Part shown: positions 25,133-34,878 of the stretch, in pieces
Layout: each line of letters begins with the position of its first letter
Position numbering within the stretch: position 1 is the stretch's first letter
Assembly: GCA_900110395.1 (NCBI GenBank)
Contig: FODP01000010.1
Span: 1-64,000, forward strand
Length of the DNA stretch: 64,000 bases
Source: Rhodospirillales bacterium URHD0017
Lineage (GTDB): Bacteria; Pseudomonadota; Alphaproteobacteria; Reyranellales; Reyranellaceae
Direction: 5' to 3'
Made by a program: the position numbers and the translations under genes
Notes under the pieces: model-generated
The model's input: the letters and a program-made list of their open reading frames with translations, nothing else
Database searches by the model: none
What the model was told of the DNA's origin: nothing

Positions 25133-25148
25133 TTGAACAACTGTTCAA
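25133..25148. promoter_or_regulatory. SmtB/ArsR-type operator
   Basis: TTGAACA-AC-TGTTCAA is a perfect 7-bp inverted repeat with a two-base centre. It matches the TGAACA-N2-TGTTCA core used by alpha-5 zinc-site ArsR repressors. It lies directly upstream of the ArsR start codon, and a TACACT -10-like element is just beyond it, so bound repressor would block polymerase. Confidence 0.85.
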
Positions 25149-25259
25149 GTGTATGCGGCCACCCGGAGGCCCGTCAAGGCGGTTCTTCCGGGCCTGCCAT
25201 GCAGTGTTATAATGTCCGTCGTCTCGCCGTCCCCCGTCCTCCGCGCTAGGCTCCGTGCC

Positions 25260-26150
25260 ATGACCGTCAGCATCAAACCCATCGATCCCGCCAATCGCGC
25301 CTTCTTTGCCGGCGAAGTGTCAGGCCTCGACCTGCGCAAGCCGCTTACGAAGGAGGAAGTTGCCGCCGTCCATGCCGGCATGGATGAGTTCGGCGTGCTG
25401 GTGTTTCACGACCAGAAGATCGACGACGACCAGCAGCTCGTTTTCAGCCGCAGCCTGGGGCCGCTCGAGCAGGCCACCGGCGACATCGCCGCGCCGCAGG
25501 ACCGGCGCATGAGCATGGACCTGAACGACATCTCCAACCTCGACAAGAACAACAAGATCCTGGCGCGCGACGACCGCCGACGGCTGTTCGGTCTGGGCAA
25601 CCAGCTCTGGCACTCGGACAGCTCGTTCAAGGATGTGCCGGCCAAGTATTCGCTCCTGTCGGCGCGGACCATCCCGGAGGCCGGCGGCAACACCGAGTTC
25701 GCCGACATGCGTGCGGCCTACGATGCGCTCGACGAGGCGGCCAAGCGCGAGGTGCACGACCTCGTCTGCCGGCACAGCCAGATCTTCTCCCGCGGCATCC
25801 TGGGCTTCACCGACTTCACCGCCGAGGAGCGCGTGAAGTGGGCGCCGGTGCGCCAGCGCCTGGTGCGCCGCCATCCGACGACGGGCCGGCTATCACTCTA
25901 TCTCGCGAGCCACGCCGGCGAGATCGAAGGCTGGCCGGTGCCCGAGGCGCGGGCCTTCCTGCGCGACCTCAACGAGCACGCGACGCAGCGCAAGTTCGTC
26001 TACGCCCATGTCTGGCGCCTGCATGACCTCGTGATGTGGGACAACCGCGTCACCATGCACCGCGCCCGGCGCTACGACCACACCGAGGTGCGCGACATGC
26101 GGCGCACCACGCTCACCAACGAAGTGTCGAGTTTAGAACAGGCGCCGTGA
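25260..26150 (+). CDS. TauD/TfdA-family Fe(II)/2OG dioxygenase
   Basis: The ATG at 25260 gives 296 aa; an in-frame extension to 25149 would overlap the ArsR operator. Iron ligands are His118 and Asp120 (WHSDSSF) and His267 (TMHRAR), with Arg in RRTTL for 2-oxoglutarate. The HDQKIDDDQQLVFSRSLGPLE segment is typical of TfdA-like 2,4-D/alpha-ketoglutarate dioxygenases. Family members cleave sulfonates, aryloxyalkanoates or hydroxylate small acids. It is followed after 33 bp by an MBL hydrolase gene on the same strand. Confidence 0.92.
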   Translation: MTVSIKPIDPANRAFFAGEVSGLDLRKPLTKEEVAAVHAGMDEFGVLVFHDQKIDDDQQLVFSRSLGPLEQATGDIAAPQDRRMSMDLNDISNLDKNNKILARDDRRRLFGLGNQLWHSDSSFKDVPAKYSLLSARTIPEAGGNTEFADMRAAYDALDEAAKREVHDLVCRHSQIFSRGILGFTDFTAEERVKWAPVRQRLVRRHPTTGRLSLYLASHAGEIEGWPVPEARAFLRDLNEHATQRKFVYAHVWRLHDLVMWDNRVTMHRARRYDHTEVRDMRRTTLTNEVSSLEQAP

Positions 26151-26183
26151 TCAACGCCGCTGTCGGGGTGACAGAGTCGTCTG

Positions 26184-26921
26184 ATGCGTCTTCAATTCCT
26201 CGGCTCCGGCGATGCCTTCGGCAGCGGCGGGCGCTTCAATACCTGCTTTCACCTGGAGCGCGCCGCGCACGGCAACGTGCTGATCGATTGCGGTGCTTCC
26301 TCGATGGTGGCGATCCGCAAATGGCAGGTCGATCCCAGCGCCGTCTCGACGGTGCTGGTAAGCCATCTGCATGGCGACCATTTCGCCGGCCTGCCCTTCT
26401 TCCTGCTCGACGCCCAACTCGTCAGCCGCCGCACCGCGCCGCTCGTGCTGGCAGGACCCCCGGGCTTCCGCGAGCGGCTGGACATGGTCATGGAGGCGAT
26501 GTTCGCGGGCTCGACCAAGGTCGAGCGCCGGTTTGCGCTCGAGGTGCGCGAGCTCGCCCTGCACGAGCGCGTCGAGCTGAACGGGCTCGCCGTGACGCCT
26601 TACCTCATGAAGCACTATAGCGGCGCACCGTCCTATGCCCTGCGCATCGAGACCGAGGGCAAGGTGCTCACCTACTCCGGAGACACCGAATGGGTCGACG
26701 AGCTGATCCCGGCGGGGCGCGGCGCCGACCTCTTCATCTGCGAGGCCTACTTCTTCGACAAGGTGATGAAGTACCACATCGACTATTCGACGCTCGCCCG
26801 CCATCTGCCCGACATCGGCGCCAAGCGCACCATCGTCACCCACATGAGCGCCGAGCTTCTGGCCCGCCAGAGCGAAATCGCGCTGGAGGCGGCACACGAC
26901 GGGCTCGTGGTCGAATTCTGA
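26184..26921 (+). CDS. MBL-fold metal-dependent hydrolase, RNase Z-like
   Basis: A 245-aa cytosolic protein with HLHGDH (His61, His63, Asp65, His66), Asp167 in TYSGDTEW and a terminal THMS histidine. The LGSGDAFGSGGRFNT start is typical of the RNase Z/ElaC and PqqB-like branch, but the long exosite arm of RNase Z is missing. It is therefore more likely a phosphodiesterase- or esterase-type hydrolase than a tRNA 3' processing enzyme. It lies behind the TauD gene and ahead of a solo family C repeat. Confidence 0.85.
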   Translation: MRLQFLGSGDAFGSGGRFNTCFHLERAAHGNVLIDCGASSMVAIRKWQVDPSAVSTVLVSHLHGDHFAGLPFFLLDAQLVSRRTAPLVLAGPPGFRERLDMVMEAMFAGSTKVERRFALEVRELALHERVELNGLAVTPYLMKHYSGAPSYALRIETEGKVLTYSGDTEWVDELIPAGRGADLFICEAYFFDKVMKYHIDYSTLARHLPDIGAKRTIVTHMSAELLARQSEIALEAAHDGLVVEF

Positions 26922-26926
26922 TCGGA

Positions 26927-26951
26927 GAGTGGACCTGGAGGTTCGCGCTCC
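26927..26951 (+). repeat. Solo unit of palindromic repeat family C
   Basis: These 25 bases match the right arm of the paired element at 12865-12889 in 23 positions. The unit begins six bases after the MBL hydrolase stop and sits between convergent genes, where a partner arm is not present. It still folds as a short hairpin (GGACC/GGTTC). Confidence 0.75.
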
Positions 26952-26960
26952 GATGAGCTG

Positions 26961-27293
26961 TTACCCCGTCTTCCCGTGGCTGGTGAGCAGCCGGATGATC
27001 TGCACCGACTTCGGCAACTCGATGAGGAACTCCGGGTCGCGGTCGAGATGGTGGATGTCGGTGGGATCGCGGCCGGTGAAGCGCGCCATCGCCGGGATGT
27101 CCTCCCAGTAGGAGATGGTCATGAACTCGCTCTCGTGCTCGCGGTCCTCGCGGAAGGTCTGTACGCCCAGCGCCTTCTCGATCAGGGGCGCTATGCCGAC
27201 GTCGTAATTGTACTTCTCGTACTCGTCGGCGCGCTCGCGCCGTACGCGGCCACGCCAGATGCGGGCGATGGTCGGGCGCTTCGCATCGCTCAC
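26961..27293 (-). CDS. ABM-type dimeric alpha/beta-barrel protein
   Basis: A GTG at 27293 overlapping the upstream TGA (GTGA) is taken as start, giving 110 aa. The segments IARIWRGRVRRERADEYEKY and FMTISYWEDIPAMARFTG follow the pattern of antibiotic biosynthesis monooxygenase/DUF4188-type ferredoxin-like barrels. These small proteins act as dimers, either as cofactor-free oxygenases or simply as ligand-binding barrels. It is coupled to the DHFR-like gene upstream. The function is unproven. Confidence 0.75.
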   Translation of the reverse strand: MSDAKRPTIARIWRGRVRRERADEYEKYNYDVGIAPLIEKALGVQTFREDREHESEFMTISYWEDIPAMARFTGRDPTDIHHLDRDPEFLIELPKSVQIIRLLTSHGKTG

Positions 27294-27850
27294 TTCGGAC
27301 CCCATTCCTGGACCACCGTCTCGCTCACCGGATCGAGCATGCGCGTCTCCTTCAGCACCAGCCCGTGCTGCTTCAACGGCTCCTCGGCCGCCACGCCGTT
27401 GCCGACGCCGGGAAAGACCGGCCGGCCGCGCGGTACGCTGGCCAACGCGCGCGAGAGGAAGAAGGCGTCGTAGCCGATCGACAGGAACAGCCCGAACACA
27501 TCGGTGCCGCCCACCACCGCCAGGATGCCGTCGTCGGCGCCGAGCTTCTGCCAGGCCTCGTCGAACGGCGCGGTCGCGGGATTCCACAGGATCATGTTGG
27601 GATTGTCGGCATCGTGCACGATGCGCTGCACGCGGCGCGTCACCAGGATGCGCTTGCGGCCCTTCTCCTTGGGCCCGCCTTCGGCCGAGTGCCGGCCATT
27701 GGCGACCGCCGCGGCCCGGTCGAGCGACCCCTGATAGAACTGCTGGTCGGCCGGGATCTTCAGTTCCTCGGGGAAGGAGCCGTCGGACTTGGCGATCATG
27801 CCTTCGCGGCTGACGATGGCGTAGCCTACGATACGGGGACGGTTGCTCAT
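27290..27850 (-). CDS. RibD C-terminal/DHFR-like reductase
   Basis: The ATG at 27850 (a GTG at 27862 is also possible) gives 186 aa. The IVGYAIVSREGMIAKSDG start and AVVGGTDVFGLFL motif match RibD_C (PF01872), the fold of dihydrofolate reductase and the riboflavin deaminase-reductase. No deaminase domain is attached, so it is a stand-alone NADPH reductase of unknown substrate. It overlaps the ABM-type gene by 4 bp, and a DUF1761 gene lies 18 bp upstream on the same strand. Confidence 0.82.
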   Translation of the reverse strand: MSNRPRIVGYAIVSREGMIAKSDGSFPEELKIPADQQFYQGSLDRAAAVANGRHSAEGGPKEKGRKRILVTRRVQRIVHDADNPNMILWNPATAPFDEAWQKLGADDGILAVVGGTDVFGLFLSIGYDAFFLSRALASVPRGRPVFPGVGNGVAAEEPLKQHGLVLKETRMLDPVSETVVQEWGPK

Positions 27851-27868
27851 CAGATCACACACCCCAAT

Positions 27869-28288
27869 TCATACTCCGAGGGCGCCGACGATAGCGCCCT
27901 GGATAACGAGCACGCCCAGCCAATGGATGCCATCGATAATTGTCAGCGAGGCCTTGCGCTGACCGAACGCGTTGTTGACGGCCATGGTGGTGACGACGAA
28001 GCCCAGCCACATGAAGAGCGCGCTGATGATGCCGTTCCGGAGCGTCACCTGGCCGGGACCGAGATGGGCGATGCCGCCCGCCAGCACCCAGGCCATGACG
28101 GCGAGCGCCACGATCGAGACGATGAAGGGCACGGGCGTGCCCCCGCCCTCGGCCACGATCTGCTCCTTGGTCTTGCCGATCGCGGCGAGCCACGGCTTGG
28201 ACAGCGACATGTAATAGGCCGCGCCGAAGGCGAAGCCCGCGATGGTCGCGATCGGGATCGCGAGATAGTTGATGCCGGCGAAAGTCAT
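27869..28288 (-). CDS. DUF1761 membrane protein
   Basis: A 139-aa protein with four hydrophobic segments. The NYLAIPIATIAGFAFGAAYY opening and the FVVTTMAVNNAFGQRKASL then DGIHWLG stretch are the pattern of DUF1761. It is an inner-membrane protein without known function. It lies 18 bp before the DHFR-like gene and may share its transcript. Confidence 0.82.
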   Translation of the reverse strand: MTFAGINYLAIPIATIAGFAFGAAYYMSLSKPWLAAIGKTKEQIVAEGGGTPVPFIVSIVALAVMAWVLAGGIAHLGPGQVTLRNGIISALFMWLGFVVTTMAVNNAFGQRKASLTIIDGIHWLGVLVIQGAIVGALGV

Positions 28289-28324
28289 GGCTCCTCCCTC
28301 TCGGGCTGAGCTTAGCGCGGACCG

Positions 28325-29209
28325 TCACTCAGGATCGAGATGCTCCGTGAGAAAAGCGATCTGGTCGGCGACGATGCGCTCGACGAACGGCGGGTGATAG
28401 ACCTGGAAGTGGTCCGTCGGATAGCGGATCGCGCGGCCCAGTGGCGCCTCGGCTGCGACCCTGAGCGCGATCTCAGGCTTCGTCAGGTTCTCCCGGTCGC
28501 TGACGCAGACCAGCAGCGGACAGCGGACCTGCCGCGCCTTTGCCGAGGCGTCATAGAGGAGCATGGACAGGCCCGCGCCCGCGGTGATGCGTCCGTCGAA
28601 CATCACACCCGGCGGCACGACCGACATCCAGCCTTCGTAGGCGCCCGCGACGTTGACGAAGGCCAGCTCGCCCGGCCGGCCAACGATCTGTACATAGCGC
28701 CGCCCCAGGCCCAGGGCCGCGCACAAGAGGTCGGAGACGATCGGGCCGGTGAAGCGCAGCAGATGGCCAAAGCCACCGCTCAGCGCCGGCGCCCGGCCCT
28801 GCAGGATCGGGCACTGGATGACGGCGGCGGCGATGCCGTCACGCCGTGCGGCGGTCGCCACGACGTGGCTCGCGCCGAATGATGTGCCCCACAGCGCCAC
28901 ACGCGCGGCATCGAGCTCGGGCCTGGTGCGGATGAAGGCGAGCGCCGCATCGATGTCCTGGAAATAGCGGCTGAGGCTCATGAGCTGGCGCGGCTCGCCA
29001 TCCGATTCGCCGAGATGGCGGAAATCGAAGGCGAGCACGGCGAAGCCCGCCGCCGAGAACCAGCGCTCGTATTGGTCGAGCATCATGGCGTGGGTGGCGC
29101 CGCCGCCGTGGATCAGCAGCACGACAGGATGCGGCGCCGCGGCCTGCGGCAGCGTGAGCCACGCGGCGCAGCGTTCGCCGCCGGAGGGGAACGTCAAACG
29201 GGTGGTCAT
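28325..29209 (-). CDS. Alpha/beta-fold hydrolase, acyl-ester type
   Basis: A 294-aa cytosolic hydrolase with the oxyanion motif LLIHGGGATH, nucleophile elbow WGTSFGASH (Ser110), an acid in VSDRENL and the histidine in YPTDHFQVYH. The strand after the nucleophile is followed by a helical cap. It resembles the dienelactone/S9-like hydrolases COG1073. It is divergent from a TetR gene with two shared operator palindromes between them, so it is probably that regulator's target. Confidence 0.88.
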   Translation of the reverse strand: MTTRLTFPSGGERCAAWLTLPQAAAPHPVVLLIHGGGATHAMMLDQYERWFSAAGFAVLAFDFRHLGESDGEPRQLMSLSRYFQDIDAALAFIRTRPELDAARVALWGTSFGASHVVATAARRDGIAAAVIQCPILQGRAPALSGGFGHLLRFTGPIVSDLLCAALGLGRRYVQIVGRPGELAFVNVAGAYEGWMSVVPPGVMFDGRITAGAGLSMLLYDASAKARQVRCPLLVCVSDRENLTKPEIALRVAAEAPLGRAIRYPTDHFQVYHPPFVERIVADQIAFLTEHLDPE

Positions 29210-29224
29210 CCCAGTCTCCTTTCA

Positions 29225-29235
29225 GTACAGTGTAC
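29225..29235. promoter_or_regulatory. TetR operator half 1 in the hydrolase-TetR divergon
   Basis: GTACA-G-TGTAC is a perfect dyad, flanked by AGTACA..TGTACGTT. Its centre is 32 bp from that of the second site, about three helical turns, which places both on one face of the DNA. It lies 16 bp upstream of the hydrolase start. Confidence 0.72.
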
Positions 29236-29254
29236 GTTATTGAGGCGATTTATT

Positions 29255-29269
29255 ACGTACATTGTACGT
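29255..29269. promoter_or_regulatory. TetR operator half 2 in the hydrolase-TetR divergon
   Basis: ACGTACA-T-TGTACGT is a perfect 7-bp inverted repeat around one base, sharing the GTACA/TGTAC core with the first site. It ends 17 bp before the TetR start codon, between the promoter region and the ribosome site. Binding here would repress both divergent genes. Confidence 0.75.
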
Positions 29270-29286
29270 TGTCAAGGAGCAGGAAG

Positions 29287-29916
29287 ATGGCGCCCAAGGC
29301 GAAATTCACGCGCGCACAGCTCCAGGAAGCGGCGCTCGCCCTGGTCGACAAACCGGGCCTGGCGGCGCTGTCCATGCGCACGCTGGCCGGTGCGCTCGGC
29401 ACCGGGCCGATGACGCTCTACAACTACGTCAAGGATCGCGGCGAACTCGACGCGCTCGTGGTCGAGGCCGTGCTGTCCGAGGTCAAGCCGGCTGGCTCGC
29501 GCGGCGAGTGGCAGGCCGACGTGCGCGCCATCGTCGAGGCGACGTGGCGCACCGTGCGGCGCCATCCCGGCGTCATCCCGCTGCTCCTGACGCGGCGCAC
29601 CCTGCACGATACGACGCTGCGCTGGGCCGAGGGCCTGCTGGAAGCTTTGGCGCGAAGCGGACGGCGCGACAGAGAGCTGCTGATCGCCTTCCGCACCGTG
29701 TCGGGCTTCGTCATGGGCCTGGCGCAGGCGCAGCTTTCCGGGCCCACCGTCGACAACCCGGACGTCGCGCGCGCTGAGGTGCTGCCGGCCGACCGCTATC
29801 CGCGATTGATCGAGATCGCCAAGGCCGCGCGCGGGCTCGGCCCGGATCGCGAATTCCGGGCCGGACTCGACATCGTGATGGCGGGCCTTGCGGCCGGTCG
29901 GCTCAGGAAGTCCTGA
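29287..29916 (+). CDS. TetR-family transcriptional regulator
   Basis: The ATG at 29287 with AAGGAG upstream gives 209 aa. The N-terminal helix-turn-helix runs about residues 8-50, with LSMRTLAGALGTGPMTLYNYV as the core. The C-terminal ligand domain is of the TetR_C/TetR_C33 type (WRTVRRHPGVIPLLL). The twin GTACA/TGTAC palindromes upstream suggest it controls itself and the divergent hydrolase. The 3' end overlaps the convergent NTF2-like gene by 14 bp. The inducer is unknown. Confidence 0.9.
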   Translation: MAPKAKFTRAQLQEAALALVDKPGLAALSMRTLAGALGTGPMTLYNYVKDRGELDALVVEAVLSEVKPAGSRGEWQADVRAIVEATWRTVRRHPGVIPLLLTRRTLHDTTLRWAEGLLEALARSGRRDRELLIAFRTVSGFVMGLAQAQLSGPTVDNPDVARAEVLPADRYPRLIEIAKAARGLGPDREFRAGLDIVMAGLAAGRLRKS

Positions 29917-30349
29917 AAGCCTGTCGCGCCAGAAGCTTCCAGGCGCCGCCGTCCTTCACCCAGACCTGCATGACGCCGATCTTGGCCGAGCCCGGCTTGC
30001 CCTCGGATTCGAATTCGACGGCGTAGGTGTGGCGGGCGACGGCGTTGTTGCCGGTCACCTGGACCTTGGGGTCGCTGATGGTGATCGACTTGTAGGTCGT
30101 CTTCTTGCCGGCGACGACGTCGACGAACTCCTTCTTGGTCTCGACACGGCCGGCGGAATGGCCGTAGCTCAACTGGTCGGCGACCAGCGCCTCGAGCTTG
30201 GCCTTGTCGGCGGCGATCATCGCCTTGTTGAGATCGTCGACGGCCTTGGCGACGGCCGCCTCGTCGGCGGATTCGGCGCGGGCAATCGTTGGCAAGGTCG
30301 CGAGCGCCAGCGCGCCGGCGGCGGCCAGGTGACGACGAGTGATACGCAT
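29903..30349 (-). CDS. Exported NTF2-like (DUF4440) protein
   Basis: A 148-aa protein with a twin-arginine-like leader (RITRRHLAAAGALALA, ending ARA), so it is exported. The mature part is one NTF2/SnoaL-type cone (DLNKAMIAADKAKLEALVAD, then MQVWVKDGGAWKLLARQ). Such folds bind small ligands or catalyse simple isomerisation. Together with the receptor gene upstream it may belong to a tricarboxylate-type uptake locus. A stem with bulge (about 30376-30418) separates the two genes. Confidence 0.78.
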   Translation of the reverse strand: MRITRRHLAAAGALALATLPTIARAESADEAAVAKAVDDLNKAMIAADKAKLEALVADQLSYGHSAGRVETKKEFVDVVAGKKTTYKSITISDPKVQVTGNNAVARHTYAVEFESEGKPGSAKIGVMQVWVKDGGAWKLLARQAFRTS

Positions 30350-30421
30350 GATGGTTCACTCCCTAGGAGATTGTTTTTGGGCGTTGCGGCCGGCGACGCT
30401 ACGCGGCCGGCCGCCCAAAGC

Positions 30422-31414
30422 CTACTCCGGTGTGATGCCGAGCGCCACGATGCGCGGGATGACGGTGGCCTTGAGGACCTCATAGTCCTTCATGACCTCC
30501 TCGTGGTTCAGCGGCTTCTCGGTGAGGCCGAAGCTCTCCATCATCTTGCGGCCGGGCTCGGAATCGGCGGCGGCGACCCAGAGATCCGACATCTTCTGCA
30601 CGATCGGCTTGGGTGTGGCCGCCGGCGCCGCCAGCGCCAGCCAGCCGCGCACGGTGAACATGTCGTCGGTGAACCCCTGCTCGGCCGAGGTCGGCAGGTC
30701 GGGGAACTTACCGGCGCGCACGCGCGAGGGCGCCACGATCGGCTTGATCTCGCCTTTGACCAGCAGCGCATTGAAGGCCTGCGGGCTGCCCATGGCGGCC
30801 TGCAGCTGGCCGGCACCCATGTCCTGCCACATCGGCGCTTCGCCCTTGTAGGTCACGACCTCGATCTGCAGCCCGAACTTCTCGTTCAGGCCCTGGGCGA
30901 AGATGTGCGCCGAGGAACCGAGCGCCCACGAGCCGAAGTTCACCTTGTTCTTCTTGGCGTACTCGACGAACTCCTTGAGGTTGGAGACCGGCACCGACTT
31001 GTGCACCACGACCGGCAGCACGCCCGACGAGGTGCCGGAGACAATGGTGAGGTCCTTGTCCGGATCGAAGCCCATCGACTTGAACATCACGCGGTTCTGC
31101 ACCAGCGTGCTCGAAACCGAGTGCAGGAAGGTGTAGCCGTCGGCCGGCGCGCGGGCGACCAGGGCGGCGCCGATGTTGCCGCTGGCGCCGGGCTTGTTGT
31201 CGATGATGACCTGCTGTCCGGTCGCCTGCTGCACGCTCTGGGCGAATGCGCGGGCGATGCCGTCGGTCAGGCCGCCCGCTGGGAAGTTCACCACGATGGT
31301 GATCGGCTTGGCCGGCCAGGCCGGCTGGGCCCTCAATATCTCAGGACGGAGGATGGCGGGGCTTGCGACGGCGAAGCCTGCGGTGGCGCGAAGAAGGGTG
31401 CGTCTCGTCGTCAT
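30422..31414 (-). CDS. Bug/TctC-family solute-binding protein
   Basis: The ATG at 31414 gives 330 aa with a twin-arginine-like leader (TRRTLLRATAGFAVAS). Family marks are WPAKPITIVVNFPAGGLTD, VIIDNKPGASGNIG, ADGYTFLHSVSST and AEQGF. Bug receptors bind carboxylates such as citrate, succinate or aromatic acids in the periplasm and feed TctAB-type carriers. No tctA or tctB gene is in the window, so it is an orphan receptor, as is very common in this family. The ligand is unknown. Confidence 0.9.
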   Translation of the reverse strand: MTTRRTLLRATAGFAVASPAILRPEILRAQPAWPAKPITIVVNFPAGGLTDGIARAFAQSVQQATGQQVIIDNKPGASGNIGAALVARAPADGYTFLHSVSSTLVQNRVMFKSMGFDPDKDLTIVSGTSSGVLPVVVHKSVPVSNLKEFVEYAKKNKVNFGSWALGSSAHIFAQGLNEKFGLQIEVVTYKGEAPMWQDMGAGQLQAAMGSPQAFNALLVKGEIKPIVAPSRVRAGKFPDLPTSAEQGFTDDMFTVRGWLALAAPAATPKPIVQKMSDLWVAAADSEPGRKMMESFGLTEKPLNHEEVMKDYEVLKATVIPRIVALGITPE

Positions 31415-31529
31415 TCCAGTCACTGCCTCTTGAGTTCTTTTTGCGCGGCGATGCATAGCGACTGCGTGCCGGGAGTGCTAGCGTGATCGCTCATCGCACG
31501 GCGGAACCGTTCGCCACGACGAGGCCACG

Positions 31530-31775
31530 ATGCGTCTAGCCCCCTTGCTGCTTGCGCTTGTCGTGTTTTCAGCGCCCGCCCTCGCCGAAGACGCGGCAAC
31601 CTCCGTCGTCATCCTGCGCGGCAGCAGCGCGCCGCCGACGCCCTGGTACGAGCCGCCCCCGGAGCCCACGGTCATCGTTCAGCCGGTTTACGTGCCCGTC
31701 TACTACCCGATGCCGGGCTATGGCGGCTTCATTCATCGTCACGGCCATGCGCCCAGCGCGCGGCGGAGTCGCTGA
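31530..31775 (+). CDS. Small secreted proline/tyrosine-rich protein, 81 aa
   Basis: A Sec signal (RLAPLLLALVVFSAPALA) is followed by a mature chain rich in Pro and Tyr (PTPWYEPPPEPTVIVQPVYV) and His near the end. There is no domain match. The stop overlaps the next gene's start (TGATG), so it is coupled to the HD phosphohydrolase gene. It may be an envelope or metal-binding peptide; the function is unknown. Confidence 0.6.
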   Translation: MRLAPLLLALVVFSAPALAEDAATSVVILRGSSAPPTPWYEPPPEPTVIVQPVYVPVYYPMPGYGGFIHRHGHAPSARRSR

Positions 31776-32686
31776 TGCTCCAGACCTCTTCCCTCCTGGC
31801 CGATTCCATGGCCGAGCGCCTCGTCAGGACGTTCGTGCGCAGCTACGGGCAGTCGGTATCGCCACAGGCCGAGCTCCTGGGAGAAGCGGCGCGGCTGGTG
31901 ATCGAACGGCTGTCGCTCAGCGACGCGCTTTATCACACAGCCGAGCACACCGCCCTGGTGACGCTGGTGGCGCAGGACATCCTGCGCGGGCGGCGCCTGC
32001 GCACCGACGTGCCGCCCGACATGTGGCTGCATGTCGTCCTGGCGGCCCTGACGCACGATATCGGCTACCTGCGCGGCATCTGCCAGGCCGACACCGAGCA
32101 CCGCTTCGTGGCCAACGAACAGGGCGACATGATCGAGTTGCCGCGCGGCGCCTCCGACGCTGCCCTCGCGCCCTACCACGTCGACCGCTCCAAGATCTGC
32201 GTGCGCGAGCGCTTCGTCTTCAATCCGCTGATCGAGCCCGACCGGCTGGCGCACAACATCGAGCTGACGCGTTTCCCGGTGCCGGACGACGACGACCACG
32301 CCGAGACCGACACCGAGGCGGCGTTCGTGCGCGCCGCCGACCTCATCGGTCAGCTCGGCGATCCGCTTTATCCCCGCAAGCTCAACGCCCTGTTCCACGA
32401 ATTCGAGGAAATCGGCGTCAACAAGCTCCTGGGCTACGCCACGCCGGCGGACGTCGCGGATCACTATCCGCGCTTCTTCTGGTCCAAGGTCGAGCCGTTC
32501 CTGGGCGCCGCCGTCGAGGCCCTCAACATGACCGCGGAAGGCCGGCTGTGGCTGGCAAACCTTTATTCTCATGTCTGCGTGATCGAGCACGGCCGCCGCG
32601 CGATGGGGCCGAACCCGGCGCGCGAGGCGGCCAACAAGGGTCTCGTCGTTCGGGACATCACGACCTCCGCACCGCGGAACCGTTGA
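31775..32686 (+). CDS. HD-domain metal-dependent phosphohydrolase-like protein
   Basis: A 303-aa cytosolic protein. An HD-type site is visible as YHTAEHT and LAALTHDIGYLRG, with further His/Asp (DPLYPRK, HYPRFFW) in helical segments. HD proteins hydrolyse nucleotides or cyclic nucleotides, but no sensory domain is attached here, and the spacing is not that of HD-GYP. It is coupled to the small secreted protein gene upstream. The substrate is unknown. Confidence 0.72.
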   Translation: MLQTSSLLADSMAERLVRTFVRSYGQSVSPQAELLGEAARLVIERLSLSDALYHTAEHTALVTLVAQDILRGRRLRTDVPPDMWLHVVLAALTHDIGYLRGICQADTEHRFVANEQGDMIELPRGASDAALAPYHVDRSKICVRERFVFNPLIEPDRLAHNIELTRFPVPDDDDHAETDTEAAFVRAADLIGQLGDPLYPRKLNALFHEFEEIGVNKLLGYATPADVADHYPRFFWSKVEPFLGAAVEALNMTAEGRLWLANLYSHVCVIEHGRRAMGPNPAREAANKGLVVRDITTSAPRNR

Positions 32687-32758
32687 CCGCTGGGCGGCGT
32701 GCCCGCGTGTTGCTATGAGAGGCCAACGCCAACGGCTCCGATTTCAGGGAAGAACGCC

Positions 32759-34852
<2,094 letters not shown>

Positions 34853-34878
34853 TCAAATTTCGAACCGGAGGAAATCCA

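Noticed and set aside
30376-30418. Long GC hairpin between the Bug receptor and NTF2-like genes as a terminator
   Set aside because: The stem is bulged, and in the direction of transcription it is followed by an A-run rather than a T-run.
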